From JBGPGW01 sp046349515 (GTDB taxonomy: Bacteria > Pseudomonadota > Alphaproteobacteria > CADEGL01), in NCBI GenBank assembly GCA_046349515.1, contig JAXMCE010000014.1, forward strand, positions 21,515 to 85,514: 64,000 bases of DNA. The letters run 5' to 3'. Of this stretch, positions 8,128 through 16,481 are shown in pieces. The notes below the pieces were generated by a model, which ran no database searches, was not told where the DNA came from, and worked only from the letters and a program-made list of their open reading frames with translations. Each line of letters begins with the position of its first letter. Position 1 is the first letter of the stretch. The position numbers and the translations under genes are program-made.

Positions 8128-8550
8128 ATGGCGAAACTGAAGGGCACCAAGACAGAGCAGAATTTGAAAGACGCGTTTGCCGGGGAATCCCAGGCCAATC
8201 GACGCTATCTCTATTTCGCACAAAAGGCCGACGTCGAAGGGTTCAACGACGTGGCCACCGTCTTCCGCTCGACCGCGGAAGGCGAAACCGGACATGCCCA
8301 CGGCCATCTCGAGTTTCTCGAGGAGACTGGCGATCCGGCGACCGGCAAGCCGATCGGATCGACGGCGAACAATCTCCGCGCGGCCATTGCGGGGGAGACG
8401 CACGAGTACACCGACATGTATCCCGGCATGGCCCGCACGGCCCGTCAGGAAGGTTTCGAGGAAATCGCCGACTGGTTCGAGACGTTGGCGAAGGCGGAGA
8501 AATCCCACGCTGGGCGATTTACGAAGGCGCTCGGCGAAATCGGCGGGTAA
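8128..8550 (+). CDS. rubrerythrin family protein (diiron, no rubredoxin domain)
   Basis: A 140-residue ferritin-like four-helix protein. Diiron ligands appear in the expected places: the helix-1 Glu in AGESQANRRY, ExxH in AEGETGHAHGH, the Glu of AGETHEYTDMYPG, and EKSH in the last helix. Rubrerythrins reduce peroxide in the cytoplasm; this one lacks the C-terminal CxxC rubredoxin domain and so must receive electrons from another protein. GGAGGG precedes the ATG. The next two genes (Fe-S protein, DUF3501) are recurrent partners and may form the electron-supply or repair part of the system. Confidence 0.92.
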   Translation: MAKLKGTKTEQNLKDAFAGESQANRRYLYFAQKADVEGFNDVATVFRSTAEGETGHAHGHLEFLEETGDPATGKPIGSTANNLRAAIAGETHEYTDMYPGMARTARQEGFEEIADWFETLAKAEKSHAGRFTKALGEIGG

Positions 8551-8575
8551 ACAGCCGACCGTCATCCCGTTCCGG

Positions 8576-8603
8576 CTACGGGGACGCGAAGGCGTCCCCG
8601 TAG
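8576..8603 (+). terminator. perfect 12-bp hairpin between rubrerythrin and the Fe-S protein gene
   Basis: CTACGGGGACGC (8576-8587), loop GAAG, GCGTCCCCGTAG (8592-8603). The stem is perfect and very stable, but there is no T-run after it. It may attenuate, stabilise the 3' end of the rubrerythrin mRNA, or set unequal expression within the cluster. Confidence 0.55.
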
Positions 8604-8656
8604 CGTTCCCGCCGACCGTCATGCGTGAAGCGGCGGCTCAACCTCGGTAGGACCCC

Positions 8657-10003
8657 ATGCGTGAAGGCGGCCTCGACGCGCCCGTCCGCCATCCGATCGG
8701 CTGGAAGGACGAGGATTTCTACGACGAAGCCCGGCTTGATGCCGAACTGCGGCGTGTGTTTGACGTCTGTCACACCTGCCGGCGTTGCTACAAGCTGTGT
8801 GATTCTTTTCCGCGCCTTTTTGATCTGATCGACAGCGCGCCGACGGGCGAGCTCGATTCGGTCAAGAGCGAAGATTTCAAGCCCGTCATCGACGCCTGCA
8901 CGCTGTGCGACATCTGCTTCATGGCCAGCTGCCCCTATGTGCCGCCTCACGAGTTCAACATCGATTTTCCGCACCTCATGCTGCGCTACCGCGCGGTCGA
9001 GTATCGGCGGAAGAAGCCTGGTCTTGTCGAACGGCAGCTGACCGAGACGGACCGCAACGGTGCCATCGGATGTCATGTCTCCGCGCTCGCCAACTGGGCG
9101 ACCGCGACCGGCAATGCCCTCACGCGGCCGCTCATGGAGAAAACGGCCGGCATCGATCGCCGCGCCGAACTGCCGCGCTATGCGTCGAAGACGCTCGTGT
9201 CGCCGTCGCGCGCACGACCAAAGCCAAATGCCGCGGCGCCAGCATTCGGGAAACGTAAGGCCGTCATCTACGCGACATGCTTTGCGAACTACAACAGCCC
9301 TTCGATCGGCACCGCGACGGAGGCTGTTCTCGCCCATAACGGCGTTGAGCTCGAAACGGTGCATCCCCGTTGCTGTGGCATGCCTCAGCTCGAACAGGGC
9401 GATATCGCGCGGGTAGCCGATGGCGCACATGCCGTTGCGGCAGAGCTCATGCCATGGATCGAGCGCGGCTATGACGTGGTTGCCCTCGTTCCGTCATGCG
9501 CCCTCATGCTGAAATTCGAATGGCCGCTCATCTTGCCGGACGATCCTCTCGTCAAGCGCCTGTCCGAGGCGACCTATGATGTCGCGGAGTATGTCGTCGA
9601 CATCGCGGGCAAGGAGGGTCTTGCGCCCGCGCCCGGGCCCATCGATGGGAGTATCACGCTGCACATTGCTTGCCATGCGCGGGCGCAGAACATGGGCCGG
9701 AAGGCAGCCGAGCTTCTGAAACTGATCCCCGACGCCAATGTCACGGTGATCGAGCGTTGCTCGGGCCATGGTGGCGCGTGGGGCGTCAGGAAGGGTAATT
9801 TCGACGTGGCTCTCAAGGTGGGGCGCCCCGTGGCTCGCCAGGCTGTCCAGGCCAAGACACGGTATTTGGCTTCGGAATGCCCGTTGGCGGCGGCTCATAT
9901 CAGGCAAGGCATGGCGTTGGCGGAGGAGGACGGTGGGGAAATTCCCGCCACGACGCATCATCCGATCGAGCTTTTCGCCAAGGCCTATGGGCTTGTGAAG
10001 TAG
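8657..10003 (+). CDS. (Fe-S)-binding CCG-domain protein, GlpC/heterodisulfide reductase-like
   Basis: A 448-residue protein with two N-terminal [4Fe-4S] motifs (Cys38/41/44/48 and Cys81/84/87/92) and two C-terminal CCG-type domains (RCCGMPQ at about 237-243, and HIACHARAQNMG followed by CSGHGG). This is the architecture of GlpC, LutA-like and HdrD-like electron-transfer subunits. No transmembrane helix is obvious. The physiological partner is unknown; lying between rubrerythrin and DUF3501, it is a candidate electron donor to rubrerythrin. ATG 8657 follows the hairpin after rubrerythrin. Confidence 0.85.
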   Translation: MREGGLDAPVRHPIGWKDEDFYDEARLDAELRRVFDVCHTCRRCYKLCDSFPRLFDLIDSAPTGELDSVKSEDFKPVIDACTLCDICFMASCPYVPPHEFNIDFPHLMLRYRAVEYRRKKPGLVERQLTETDRNGAIGCHVSALANWATATGNALTRPLMEKTAGIDRRAELPRYASKTLVSPSRARPKPNAAAPAFGKRKAVIYATCFANYNSPSIGTATEAVLAHNGVELETVHPRCCGMPQLEQGDIARVADGAHAVAAELMPWIERGYDVVALVPSCALMLKFEWPLILPDDPLVKRLSEATYDVAEYVVDIAGKEGLAPAPGPIDGSITLHIACHARAQNMGRKAAELLKLIPDANVTVIERCSGHGGAWGVRKGNFDVALKVGRPVARQAVQAKTRYLASECPLAAAHIRQGMALAEEDGGEIPATTHHPIELFAKAYGLVK

Positions 10004-10017
10004 CTGGGAGCGACACC

Positions 10018-10614
10018 ATGCTTTCCAAGCGCGAGATCACGCGGAACGACATTGTGCCAAGTGAGCGCTATGCGGCGGAGCGCGGCGATCGACGACGGCG
10101 CGTGACAGCGCTCAAACGCCGCCGGCGCGTCGAAGTGGGACCGTTCGCGACGTTCTACTTCGAGAACTACGAGACGATGCTCCATCAAGTCCAGGAGATG
10201 CTCTTCATCGAGAAAGGCGGAGAGGCGCAAATTCCGGACGAGCTCAGGGCCTACAACCCGCTCATTCCGAAGGGCGCCGAGCTCGTCGCGACCGTTATGT
10301 TCGAAATCGAGGATCCTGTCCGACGTGCGACCGTTCTCGCCACCCTCGGAGGCATCGAGCACGTGACATTCATCGAGGTCGGCGGCGTCCGGATCCTCGG
10401 CATTCCGGAAGGTGACCAGGAACGCTCGACGGAAGAAGGCAAGGCGTCTTCGGTCCAATTCATCCATTTTCCCTTCAATCGGGATCAGATCGCGGCCTTT
10501 CGCGCGCCCGGTGCGACGGTTCTCTTGGGCTTTGCCCATCGCAACTACGGTCACATGGCTGTCATGCCGGATGAGGTGCGCGCCGAGCTCGCGCGGGACT
10601 TCGACCTGGACTAA
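10018..10614 (+). CDS. DUF3501 family protein
   Basis: A 198-residue protein that I recognise as DUF3501; no biochemical function is established that I know of. It starts with a KREITRNDIVPSERYAAER-type segment and contains a central FYFENYETMLHQVQEML motif, PKGAELVATVMFEI, and a C-terminal half ending in HRNYGHMAVMPDEVR. It lies 14 bases after the Fe-S protein gene, so they should be co-transcribed. Rubrerythrin, CCG Fe-S protein and DUF3501 recur together in proteobacteria, which argues for a shared peroxide or iron stress role. It is convergent with the SH3 gene. Confidence 0.83.
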   Translation: MLSKREITRNDIVPSERYAAERGDRRRRVTALKRRRRVEVGPFATFYFENYETMLHQVQEMLFIEKGGEAQIPDELRAYNPLIPKGAELVATVMFEIEDPVRRATVLATLGGIEHVTFIEVGGVRILGIPEGDQERSTEEGKASSVQFIHFPFNRDQIAAFRAPGATVLLGFAHRNYGHMAVMPDEVRAELARDFDLD

Positions 10615-10618
10615 GGCT

Positions 10619-11119
10619 TCACTCGATCTTCTCGTCGGCCCGTGTCCCCCAGGCCTCGGTCCGGAGGATCCAGCCCTCATAGCCTCCGGCCTCGACTTTG
10701 CACCACTCGCCGTCGCACTTGAGGATACGGGCGACGACGCCGGGCTCGAGGCGAGCGATGGTGGTCGCGGATACCGAGCGGTCGCGGCGCAACGCCCGCA
10801 CTTCACCCATCACGAGGATGGTTCGTCGGGACGACAACATGGCCTTGTTGACCCAGCCTTCGGTTCCTTCCCAGTCGCGGATCTTCCGCCAGACATCGAA
10901 CTCCGCCACGACTTCGACGGGCATATTGCGGCGCTGATAGATCCATTCCACGGGATATCGTGAGCCAGGGCCGGTCCGGACGTTGACCTCGTCCGCGCGG
11001 AGGCTGACGAATCGCGGAATCGGCAGGCCGCTTTCACCCTGCTCCGTTTCGGCCTGCACGACGCTGACCGAACACACGAGGACGAGGCAGGCGATGATGA
11101 GAGCGATCCGAGAGCGCAT
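10619..11119 (-). CDS. secreted SH3 domain protein
   Basis: A 166-residue exported protein: signal peptide with hydrophobic core about residues 5-20 and cleavage near VQAET, then two bacterial SH3-like halves. The first contains DEVNVRTGPGSRYPVEWIY and VWRKIRDWEGTEGWVNKAML; the second has a CDGEWCKVEAGGYEGWI block. Such proteins act in the periplasm, probably binding peptidoglycan or an envelope enzyme. A possible disulfide is formed by the two Cys in the second half. It is divergent from the dehydrogenase gene, with a 170-base shared upstream region, and convergent with the DUF3501 gene. Confidence 0.85.
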   Translation of the reverse strand: MRSRIALIIACLVLVCSVSVVQAETEQGESGLPIPRFVSLRADEVNVRTGPGSRYPVEWIYQRRNMPVEVVAEFDVWRKIRDWEGTEGWVNKAMLSSRRTILVMGEVRALRRDRSVSATTIARLEPGVVARILKCDGEWCKVEAGGYEGWILRTEAWGTRADEKIE

Positions 11120-11289
11120 GGTTCCGAGCGTCGACGATCGAGGTTTGGCGCGATGCAGCGTGCCGCGGCGGGGATTATAGGAAAGGCGAGGAGAACATGG
11201 TCAAGGGCTTGGTCGGCTCGCCCGGCTTCCTAGACAAGATCGGGCGGCCCTGGTATGGCAGATGAAACGATATTCTTGAAATCTCACCG

Positions 11290-12276
11290 ATGGCGCAATC
11301 GAAGCCGGTCGTCGTTGTCACCAGGAAGCTCCCCGAGGCCATTGAAACTCGGATGATGGAGCTCTTCGACACGCGGCTGAATCGGGACGACAAGCCCATG
11401 GCGCACGGCGAACTTGTCGAAGCAGCAAAGCGCGCAGACGTCCTTGTGCCGACGGTGACAGACCGCATCGACCGCGAGGTCATCACGCAGGCCGGCTCCC
11501 AGTTGCGGCTCATCGCGTCCTTCGGCACGGGAGTCGACCACATCGACCTGGCGGCAGCCCGCGAACGGGGGATTGCGGTTACGAACACGCCGGGCGTCCT
11601 GACCGAGGACACGGCCGACATGACCATGGCACTGGTTCTTGCCGTGGTCAGGCGGGTGGCGGAAGGCGAGCGCCTTGTCCGTGCGGGGCGTTGGAGCGGT
11701 TGGGGGCCGATGTCCATGCTGGGGCACCGGCTGTGGGGCAAGCGGCTCGGCATCATCGGCATGGGGCGCATTGGAACCGCCGTTGCCCTTCGCGCGAGAG
11801 GCTTCGGTCTGTCGATCCACTACCACAATCGGCGCCGCGTCCATGCCTCGCTCGAGGCCAAGCTCGAGGCCACCTATTGGGAAAGTCTCGATCAGATGTT
11901 GGCCCATATGGACATCGTGTCCATTAATTGCCCGCATACGCCGGCGACCTACCATCTTCTCTCCGCGCGCAGACTGAAGCTCATGCGGCCGCACGCCTAC
12001 TTGGTCAATACGTCGCGCGGCGAGGTGGTCGACGAGACGGCCTTGGCCCAAGCGCTGAGCACCGGCGCCCTCGCCGGGGCAGGGCTCGACGTGTTCGAGC
12101 ATGAACCGGCCGTCAACCCGAAACTTCTCGACCTGCCGAACGTCGTGCTCTTGCCGCACATGGGCTCGGCGACCCTCGAAGGCCGGGTCGACATGGGCGA
12201 GAAAGTCATCATCAACATCAAGACGTTCTGCGACGGCCACAACCCGCCCGACCGTGTGCTCGAGACGGAATTCTAG
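11290..12276 (+). CDS. D-2-hydroxyacid dehydrogenase, glyoxylate/hydroxypyruvate reductase-like
   Basis: A 328-residue NAD(P)-dependent dehydrogenase of the D-isomer-specific 2-hydroxyacid family. The Rossmann motif GIIGMGRIGTAVA is at about residues 155-167. The catalytic Arg (NTSRGEVVDE), Glu (DVFEHEP) and His (LLPHMGSAT) are all present. The FGTGVDHIDL and NTPGVLTEDTADM segments match GyaR-like glyoxylate reductases of alphaproteobacteria. Substrate (glyoxylate, hydroxypyruvate or other) cannot be fixed from sequence. It is convergent with moeB, with 6 bases between stops. Confidence 0.87.
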   Translation: MAQSKPVVVVTRKLPEAIETRMMELFDTRLNRDDKPMAHGELVEAAKRADVLVPTVTDRIDREVITQAGSQLRLIASFGTGVDHIDLAAARERGIAVTNTPGVLTEDTADMTMALVLAVVRRVAEGERLVRAGRWSGWGPMSMLGHRLWGKRLGIIGMGRIGTAVALRARGFGLSIHYHNRRRVHASLEAKLEATYWESLDQMLAHMDIVSINCPHTPATYHLLSARRLKLMRPHAYLVNTSRGEVVDETALAQALSTGALAGAGLDVFEHEPAVNPKLLDLPNVVLLPHMGSATLEGRVDMGEKVIINIKTFCDGHNPPDRVLETEF

Positions 12277-12282
12277 CAGCGG

Positions 12283-13116
12283 CTAGGAACCAGCAGCTGG
12301 CGCGGGGTCGAGGATCGTCGGCTGGGAGCCGCAAAGGGCACAGTCGGCACGCCGCTTCACCCGGAAGTGCCGAATGGTGGCGGCCAACGCATCGTAAAGA
12401 AGCAGGCGTCCGGACAGGCTCTCGCCCAATCCCAGAATCTCTTTGAGAACCTCGGTCGCTTGAAGGGAACCGACGACTCCCGCGATCACTCCGAAAATCC
12501 CCGCCTGCTCGCAGCGCGGAACGAGGCCCTCGGGGGGGTGGTCTGGGTAAAGGCAGCGGTAACACGGGTGGTCGCCCCTGTCCCAGGCCTTGAACGTCGA
12601 AAGTTGGCCCTCGAATCGAAGCAAGGCCGCCGAGACCAGGGGCACCCGCGCGAAGTAGCACGCATCGTTGAGGACGAAACGTGTCGCGAAATTGTCCGAG
12701 CCGTCCGCGACCACGTCATAGCGCCTCACGAGGTCGCTTGCGTTGCGGGCATCGAGGCGCATCGCGTGAGTCTCGATGCGAATTTCAGGGTTGAGCGCCT
12801 CGATCGAGGCGCGGGCGCTTGCGACCTTGGCTTCGCCGACTCTCGGCGTGGTGTGCACGATCTGCCGCTGCAGGTTCGTGAGATCGACCTTGTCGTCATC
12901 GATAATTCCGATCGTGCCGATCCCGGCTGCCGCGAGGTAGAGAAGCATGGGCGACCCCAAGCCGCCCGCTCCAACGATGAGGACGCGCGAGGCCAGGAGC
13001 CGCGCTTGCCCCTCCTCCCCGACTTCGTCGAGGACGACGTGGCGCGCATAGCGCAGCAACTGCGCGTCCGTAATCGGTGGCAATGCGTTCGAACAGATGG
13101 GGGCGGACTCACTCAC
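12283..13116 (-). CDS. moeB: MoeB/ThiF-type sulfur-carrier adenylyltransferase
   Basis: An E1-like enzyme of about 277 residues that adenylates the C-terminus of a small sulfur carrier (MoaD or ThiS). Features: RYARHVVLDEVGEEGQ, ATP-binding GAGGLGSP, DDDKVDLTNLQRQ, the DGSDNFATR loop, and zinc Cys pairs CYRCLYP and CALCG. There is no C-terminal rhodanese domain. The open frame extends to 13164, but I choose GTG 13116, which overlaps the dut stop; the upstream residues read as shadow of dut. It is last in the ubiE-ubiB-coaBC-dut-moeB run. Confidence 0.88.
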   Translation of the reverse strand: MSESAPICSNALPPITDAQLLRYARHVVLDEVGEEGQARLLASRVLIVGAGGLGSPMLLYLAAAGIGTIGIIDDDKVDLTNLQRQIVHTTPRVGEAKVASARASIEALNPEIRIETHAMRLDARNASDLVRRYDVVADGSDNFATRFVLNDACYFARVPLVSAALLRFEGQLSTFKAWDRGDHPCYRCLYPDHPPEGLVPRCEQAGIFGVIAGVVGSLQATEVLKEILGLGESLSGRLLLYDALAATIRHFRVKRRADCALCGSQPTILDPAPAAGS

Positions 13117-13582
13117 GGGGCGACGACCTGGTGTCGAGACCCGTCGAGCCGAATCCGCCGGCACCGCGACCAGTTTCGGGCAACGTCTCGCTCGGTGTCC
13201 ATTCGATGCGTGCGACGGGCGCCACGACGATCTGCGCGATTCGCATTCCGCGGGTAACCGAAAATGGTTCTTCGCCGAGATTGGCGAGAATCACCTGTAT
13301 TTCTCCCCTGTAGTCCGCATCGATCGTGCCGGGGCTGTTGAGGACGGTGAGGCCGTGCTTCAGCGCAAGGCCGGAGCGTGGCCGGACCTGAGCCTCATAG
13401 CCAGGCGGCAGGGCGATGGACAGGCCGGTCGGAACCGCGACGCGCTCCCCGGGGCGAAGGGTGATGTCGTTCGCGATGGCCGCGCACAGGTCCATTCCTG
13501 CGCTGGCCTCGGTTGCGTAGTTCGGAAGCGGCAGACCCACGGCATGGGGCATCTGCCGAACGGCGACGGAAAGCGGTGTCAC
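13109..13582 (-). CDS. dut: dUTP diphosphatase
   Basis: A trimeric-type dUTPase of 157 residues; it hydrolyses dUTP to dUMP to keep uracil out of DNA. The five motifs are in order: EASAGMDLCA, RPRSGLALKHG, NSPGTIDADYRGE, RGMRIAQIV and the C-terminal RGAGGFGSTG. The start is GTG 13582, which forms a GTGA overlap with the coaBC stop, giving strong translational coupling; the longer open frame upstream is coaBC shadow. CoaBC-dut adjacency is common in proteobacteria. Confidence 0.94.
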   Translation of the reverse strand: MTPLSVAVRQMPHAVGLPLPNYATEASAGMDLCAAIANDITLRPGERVAVPTGLSIALPPGYEAQVRPRSGLALKHGLTVLNSPGTIDADYRGEIQVILANLGEEPFSVTRGMRIAQIVVAPVARIEWTPSETLPETGRGAGGFGSTGLDTRSSPRE

Positions 13583-14811
13583 GGCCTGGCCAGAAGGGCT
13601 TGTGCGATGCGATCGGCCAGGCGGGAGGCGACCTCGGCCTTGGTCATGGTCTGCCAGCTCTCGACATCCGTCGCGCTCACCACGTGAACCGTATTGCGCT
13701 CCCCGCCGAAGACTCCCGTCGCTGGCGAAACATCGTTGGCGACGATCCAGTCGCATCCCTTCTTGGCCAATTTGGCTCGCGCGTTGTCAATGACTGTTTC
13801 CGTCTCGGCGGCAAACCCGATGACCAGTCGGGGCCGCCGATTGCTTGATGCCGCCAAATTCGCGAGCACATCGGGATTCTCGGCGAGGACAAGGGTCGGC
13901 GCCCCCTTCCCGTTCTTCTTCATCTTCTGGTTTGCAGCCTGGGCTGGTCGCCAATCCGAAACGGCGGCCGCACAAACCGCGACATCTGCCGGGAGAGCGG
14001 CCTGGCAGGCCGTGTTCATCTCGATGGCCGTTTCGACGTGCACGACAATGACACCGGGTGGGTCTGGCTGATGCGTGGGGCCCGTGACGAGTGTCGTCTC
14101 GGCTCCCAATCGCGCGAGCGCTTCCGCGATCGCATGCCCCTGGCGGCCCGAGGAGCGATTGGCGATGTATCGCACGGGATCGATGGCCTCGTGCGTGGGG
14201 CCACTCGTCACCAGCGCGCGCCGGCCGGCAAGCGGCGATCTGTCGCCAAAGAAGCGCTCGACCGCCGCGAGGATGTCGGCAGGTTCCGACATGCGGCCCA
14301 TCCCGAACTCGTTGCAAGCCATGGCGCCCTCGACGGGCCCCACTTTCAGCACGCCGCGCGATTCGAGCGTGGCCAGGTTGGCCTGGGTCGCTGCGTGATG
14401 CCACATCCGGACGTTCATCGCCGGCGCCACGAGGACGGGCTTGTCCGCGGCCAGCAGCACGGCAGTTGCCAAATCGTCCGCCCGTCCATGGGCCATTTTG
14501 GCAAGGATGTCGGCGCTCGCAGGCGCGACGACGACAAGGTCGGCTTCGCGCGAAAGGCGAATGTGGCCCATCTCGCTTTCGTCCGTGAGCGAGAATAGCT
14601 CGCTGTAAACCTTGTCCTCCGACAGGGCGGCCAGCGACAACGCGGTCACGAATTGCGCGCCGCCGGCCGTCAGCACGCAGCGCACCGCGGCGCCGCGCTC
14701 GCGCAGACGTCGGATCAGCTCGAGGCTTTTATAGGCCGCGATCCCGCCCGACACGACGAGAAGGATGCGCTTTCCGTGCAGCACCACACCGCCTCGCTCA
14801 AGGGGCAACAT
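13579..14811 (-). CDS. coaBC: bifunctional phosphopantothenoylcysteine decarboxylase/synthase CoaBC
   Basis: A 410-residue fusion that joins cysteine to 4'-phosphopantothenate (C-terminal CoaB) and decarboxylates the product (N-terminal flavin CoaC) on the way to coenzyme A. CoaC features: VSGGIAAYKSLELIRRL, the APASADILAKMAHG block, PAMNVRMWHH and active-site Cys in MACNEFGMGRM. CoaB features: LVTSGPTHEAIDPVRYIANRS, the AAAVSDWRPA segment and KKNGKG. It overlaps dut by four bases. GTG codons nine and ten residues in are alternative starts. Confidence 0.94.
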   Translation of the reverse strand: MLPLERGGVVLHGKRILLVVSGGIAAYKSLELIRRLRERGAAVRCVLTAGGAQFVTALSLAALSEDKVYSELFSLTDESEMGHIRLSREADLVVVAPASADILAKMAHGRADDLATAVLLAADKPVLVAPAMNVRMWHHAATQANLATLESRGVLKVGPVEGAMACNEFGMGRMSEPADILAAVERFFGDRSPLAGRRALVTSGPTHEAIDPVRYIANRSSGRQGHAIAEALARLGAETTLVTGPTHQPDPPGVIVVHVETAIEMNTACQAALPADVAVCAAAVSDWRPAQAANQKMKKNGKGAPTLVLAENPDVLANLAASSNRRPRLVIGFAAETETVIDNARAKLAKKGCDWIVANDVSPATGVFGGERNTVHVVSATDVESWQTMTKAEVASRLADRIAQALLARP

Positions 14812-14876
14812 CTCAAAATACCGCAGATTCTAAGGTAATGACCGGGTCTCGCCTTGGCAAGGCATGCGGCCCCGCC

Positions 14877-16436
14877 TCAGAACAGCGTGAACGCGATGAG
14901 CGCGATGAGCGCGACCGCGATCCAAAGCGCCCACAGCCAGGATCGATTGTGCCGCGCCCCCGCCCCGGTCAGGGCCCGGATGCTTTCGGGATGGAGGCGC
15001 AGCCCGCCTTCGGACAGCATGGTCAGCATCCGCTCGGCGCCGGCAAGGGCGGTCGGCAGGCGCTCGAGGGCTGTGACGAAGTCAGAGGCGAAGTGGCGGA
15101 GCTTTGCTTGTGGACCCCGGTTCTCGACCATCCACGCTTCGATCAGTGGACGGGCAAGCTCCCACATGTTGACCGTCGGGTCGAGCGACCGGCCCACGCC
15201 TTCGGCCACGAGCATCGTTTTCTGGAGCAGCAGGAGTTGGGGCTGCGTTTCCATCTCGAACGTCTCGGCCACTTGGAAGAGTTGGCCGAGAAGTCGGGCG
15301 AGGGAGATTTCCGCGAGAGGGCGGCCGAGGATCGGCTCGGCGATGGACCGACAGGCTTGGGTGAAGGCCGCGACCGACTTGTTTGCGGGGACATAGCCGG
15401 CCTTGAAATGCGCCTCCGCCGCCGCGCGATAGTCGGCGGAGAGGAAGCCGATCAGCATCTCGGCCAGATAGTTGCGCGTCTTGAGATCGAGCCGGCCCAT
15501 GATTCCGAAGTCGATCGCGACGATGTGCCCGCTCCGGTCGACGAACAGGTTCCCGGGATGGAGATCGGCGTGGAAGAAGCCGTCCCGAAAGGCCTGCTGA
15601 AAGAGGGCCGCGGCGGCTTGGGCGATGATCGTGCGCGGGTCGTGGCCCGCGGCGATGATCGCCTCGCGTTCGTCGATCGGTATTCCGCTCACGCGTTCGA
15701 GGGTGAGCACGCGCTTTGAGGTGCGGGACCAATCGATCCGCGGCACGCGAAAGGTGGGATCGCCCGCGAAATTCTCGGAAAGCTCCGACGCGGCGGCGGC
15801 TTCGAAGCGAAGATCCATCTCCAGTGCGACGGTGTCGGCCATCGTGCGGACGACTTCGACCGGCTTCAGGCGCCGCATGATCCCGCCGCCCGTCCATTCC
15901 GCGATCTCCGCGAGCCAATAGAACAAGTCGAGATCCTGGGCGAAGGCTTCCTCTATTCCGGGGCGCAGTATCTTGACGGCGACATCCTCGCCTTCGGCCG
16001 TGACGGCCATGTGGACTTGGGCGATCGACGCCGCGGCGACGGGTGTCTCCTCGAAGTGACTGAAAATCGCCTCGACGGGCTTCCCGAGTTCCTGCGCGAT
16101 GATTCGGCGCGCGCTCGCACCTGGAAATGGCGGCAATTTGTCTTGAAGCTCCGACAGGTCCGACGCGACCTCTTCGCCGAGCAAGTCCGAGCGAGTGGAC
16201 AGGAGCTGGCCGAACTTGATGAAGCTCGGCCCCAGTCCCTGAATAGCCAGCGCGAGACGCTGTCCGGGCCGGAGGCGCGCGATCGACCGGTCGGGTGAAT
16301 TCTTGACGATCAGCCGCGCCGTTGCCGTGATCGCCGGCGCGATTCCGAATTTCTCGAGGAGAAACAGCGCATCGAACTCGGCCAGGCGCCGAGCGATGTG
16401 AAACAGGCGGACGACGTTTCGAGTCGCGCGGATCAT
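14877..16436 (-). CDS. ubiB: UbiB, ubiquinone biosynthesis kinase-like protein
   Basis: A 519-residue UbiB (ABC1/ADCK atypical kinase family), needed for ubiquinone synthesis and thought to be an ATPase that handles hydrophobic intermediates. Family marks: the KxGQ motif in SFIKFGQLLSTRSDLL, VAVKILRPGIEE, ADLHPGNLFV and DFGIMGRL. One or two C-terminal membrane helices (about 495-519, WLWALWIAVALIALIAF) anchor it to the inner membrane. It follows ubiE by 45 bases on the same strand, matching their shared pathway. Confidence 0.94.
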   Translation of the reverse strand: MIRATRNVVRLFHIARRLAEFDALFLLEKFGIAPAITATARLIVKNSPDRSIARLRPGQRLALAIQGLGPSFIKFGQLLSTRSDLLGEEVASDLSELQDKLPPFPGASARRIIAQELGKPVEAIFSHFEETPVAAASIAQVHMAVTAEGEDVAVKILRPGIEEAFAQDLDLFYWLAEIAEWTGGGIMRRLKPVEVVRTMADTVALEMDLRFEAAAASELSENFAGDPTFRVPRIDWSRTSKRVLTLERVSGIPIDEREAIIAAGHDPRTIIAQAAAALFQQAFRDGFFHADLHPGNLFVDRSGHIVAIDFGIMGRLDLKTRNYLAEMLIGFLSADYRAAAEAHFKAGYVPANKSVAAFTQACRSIAEPILGRPLAEISLARLLGQLFQVAETFEMETQPQLLLLQKTMLVAEGVGRSLDPTVNMWELARPLIEAWMVENRGPQAKLRHFASDFVTALERLPTALAGAERMLTMLSEGGLRLHPESIRALTGAGARHNRSWLWALWIAVALIALIAFTLF

Positions 16437-16481
16437 CGTTCGCGTCGCGCTATGCCGTCTTGGCCAGATGTTGGAGAGCTG

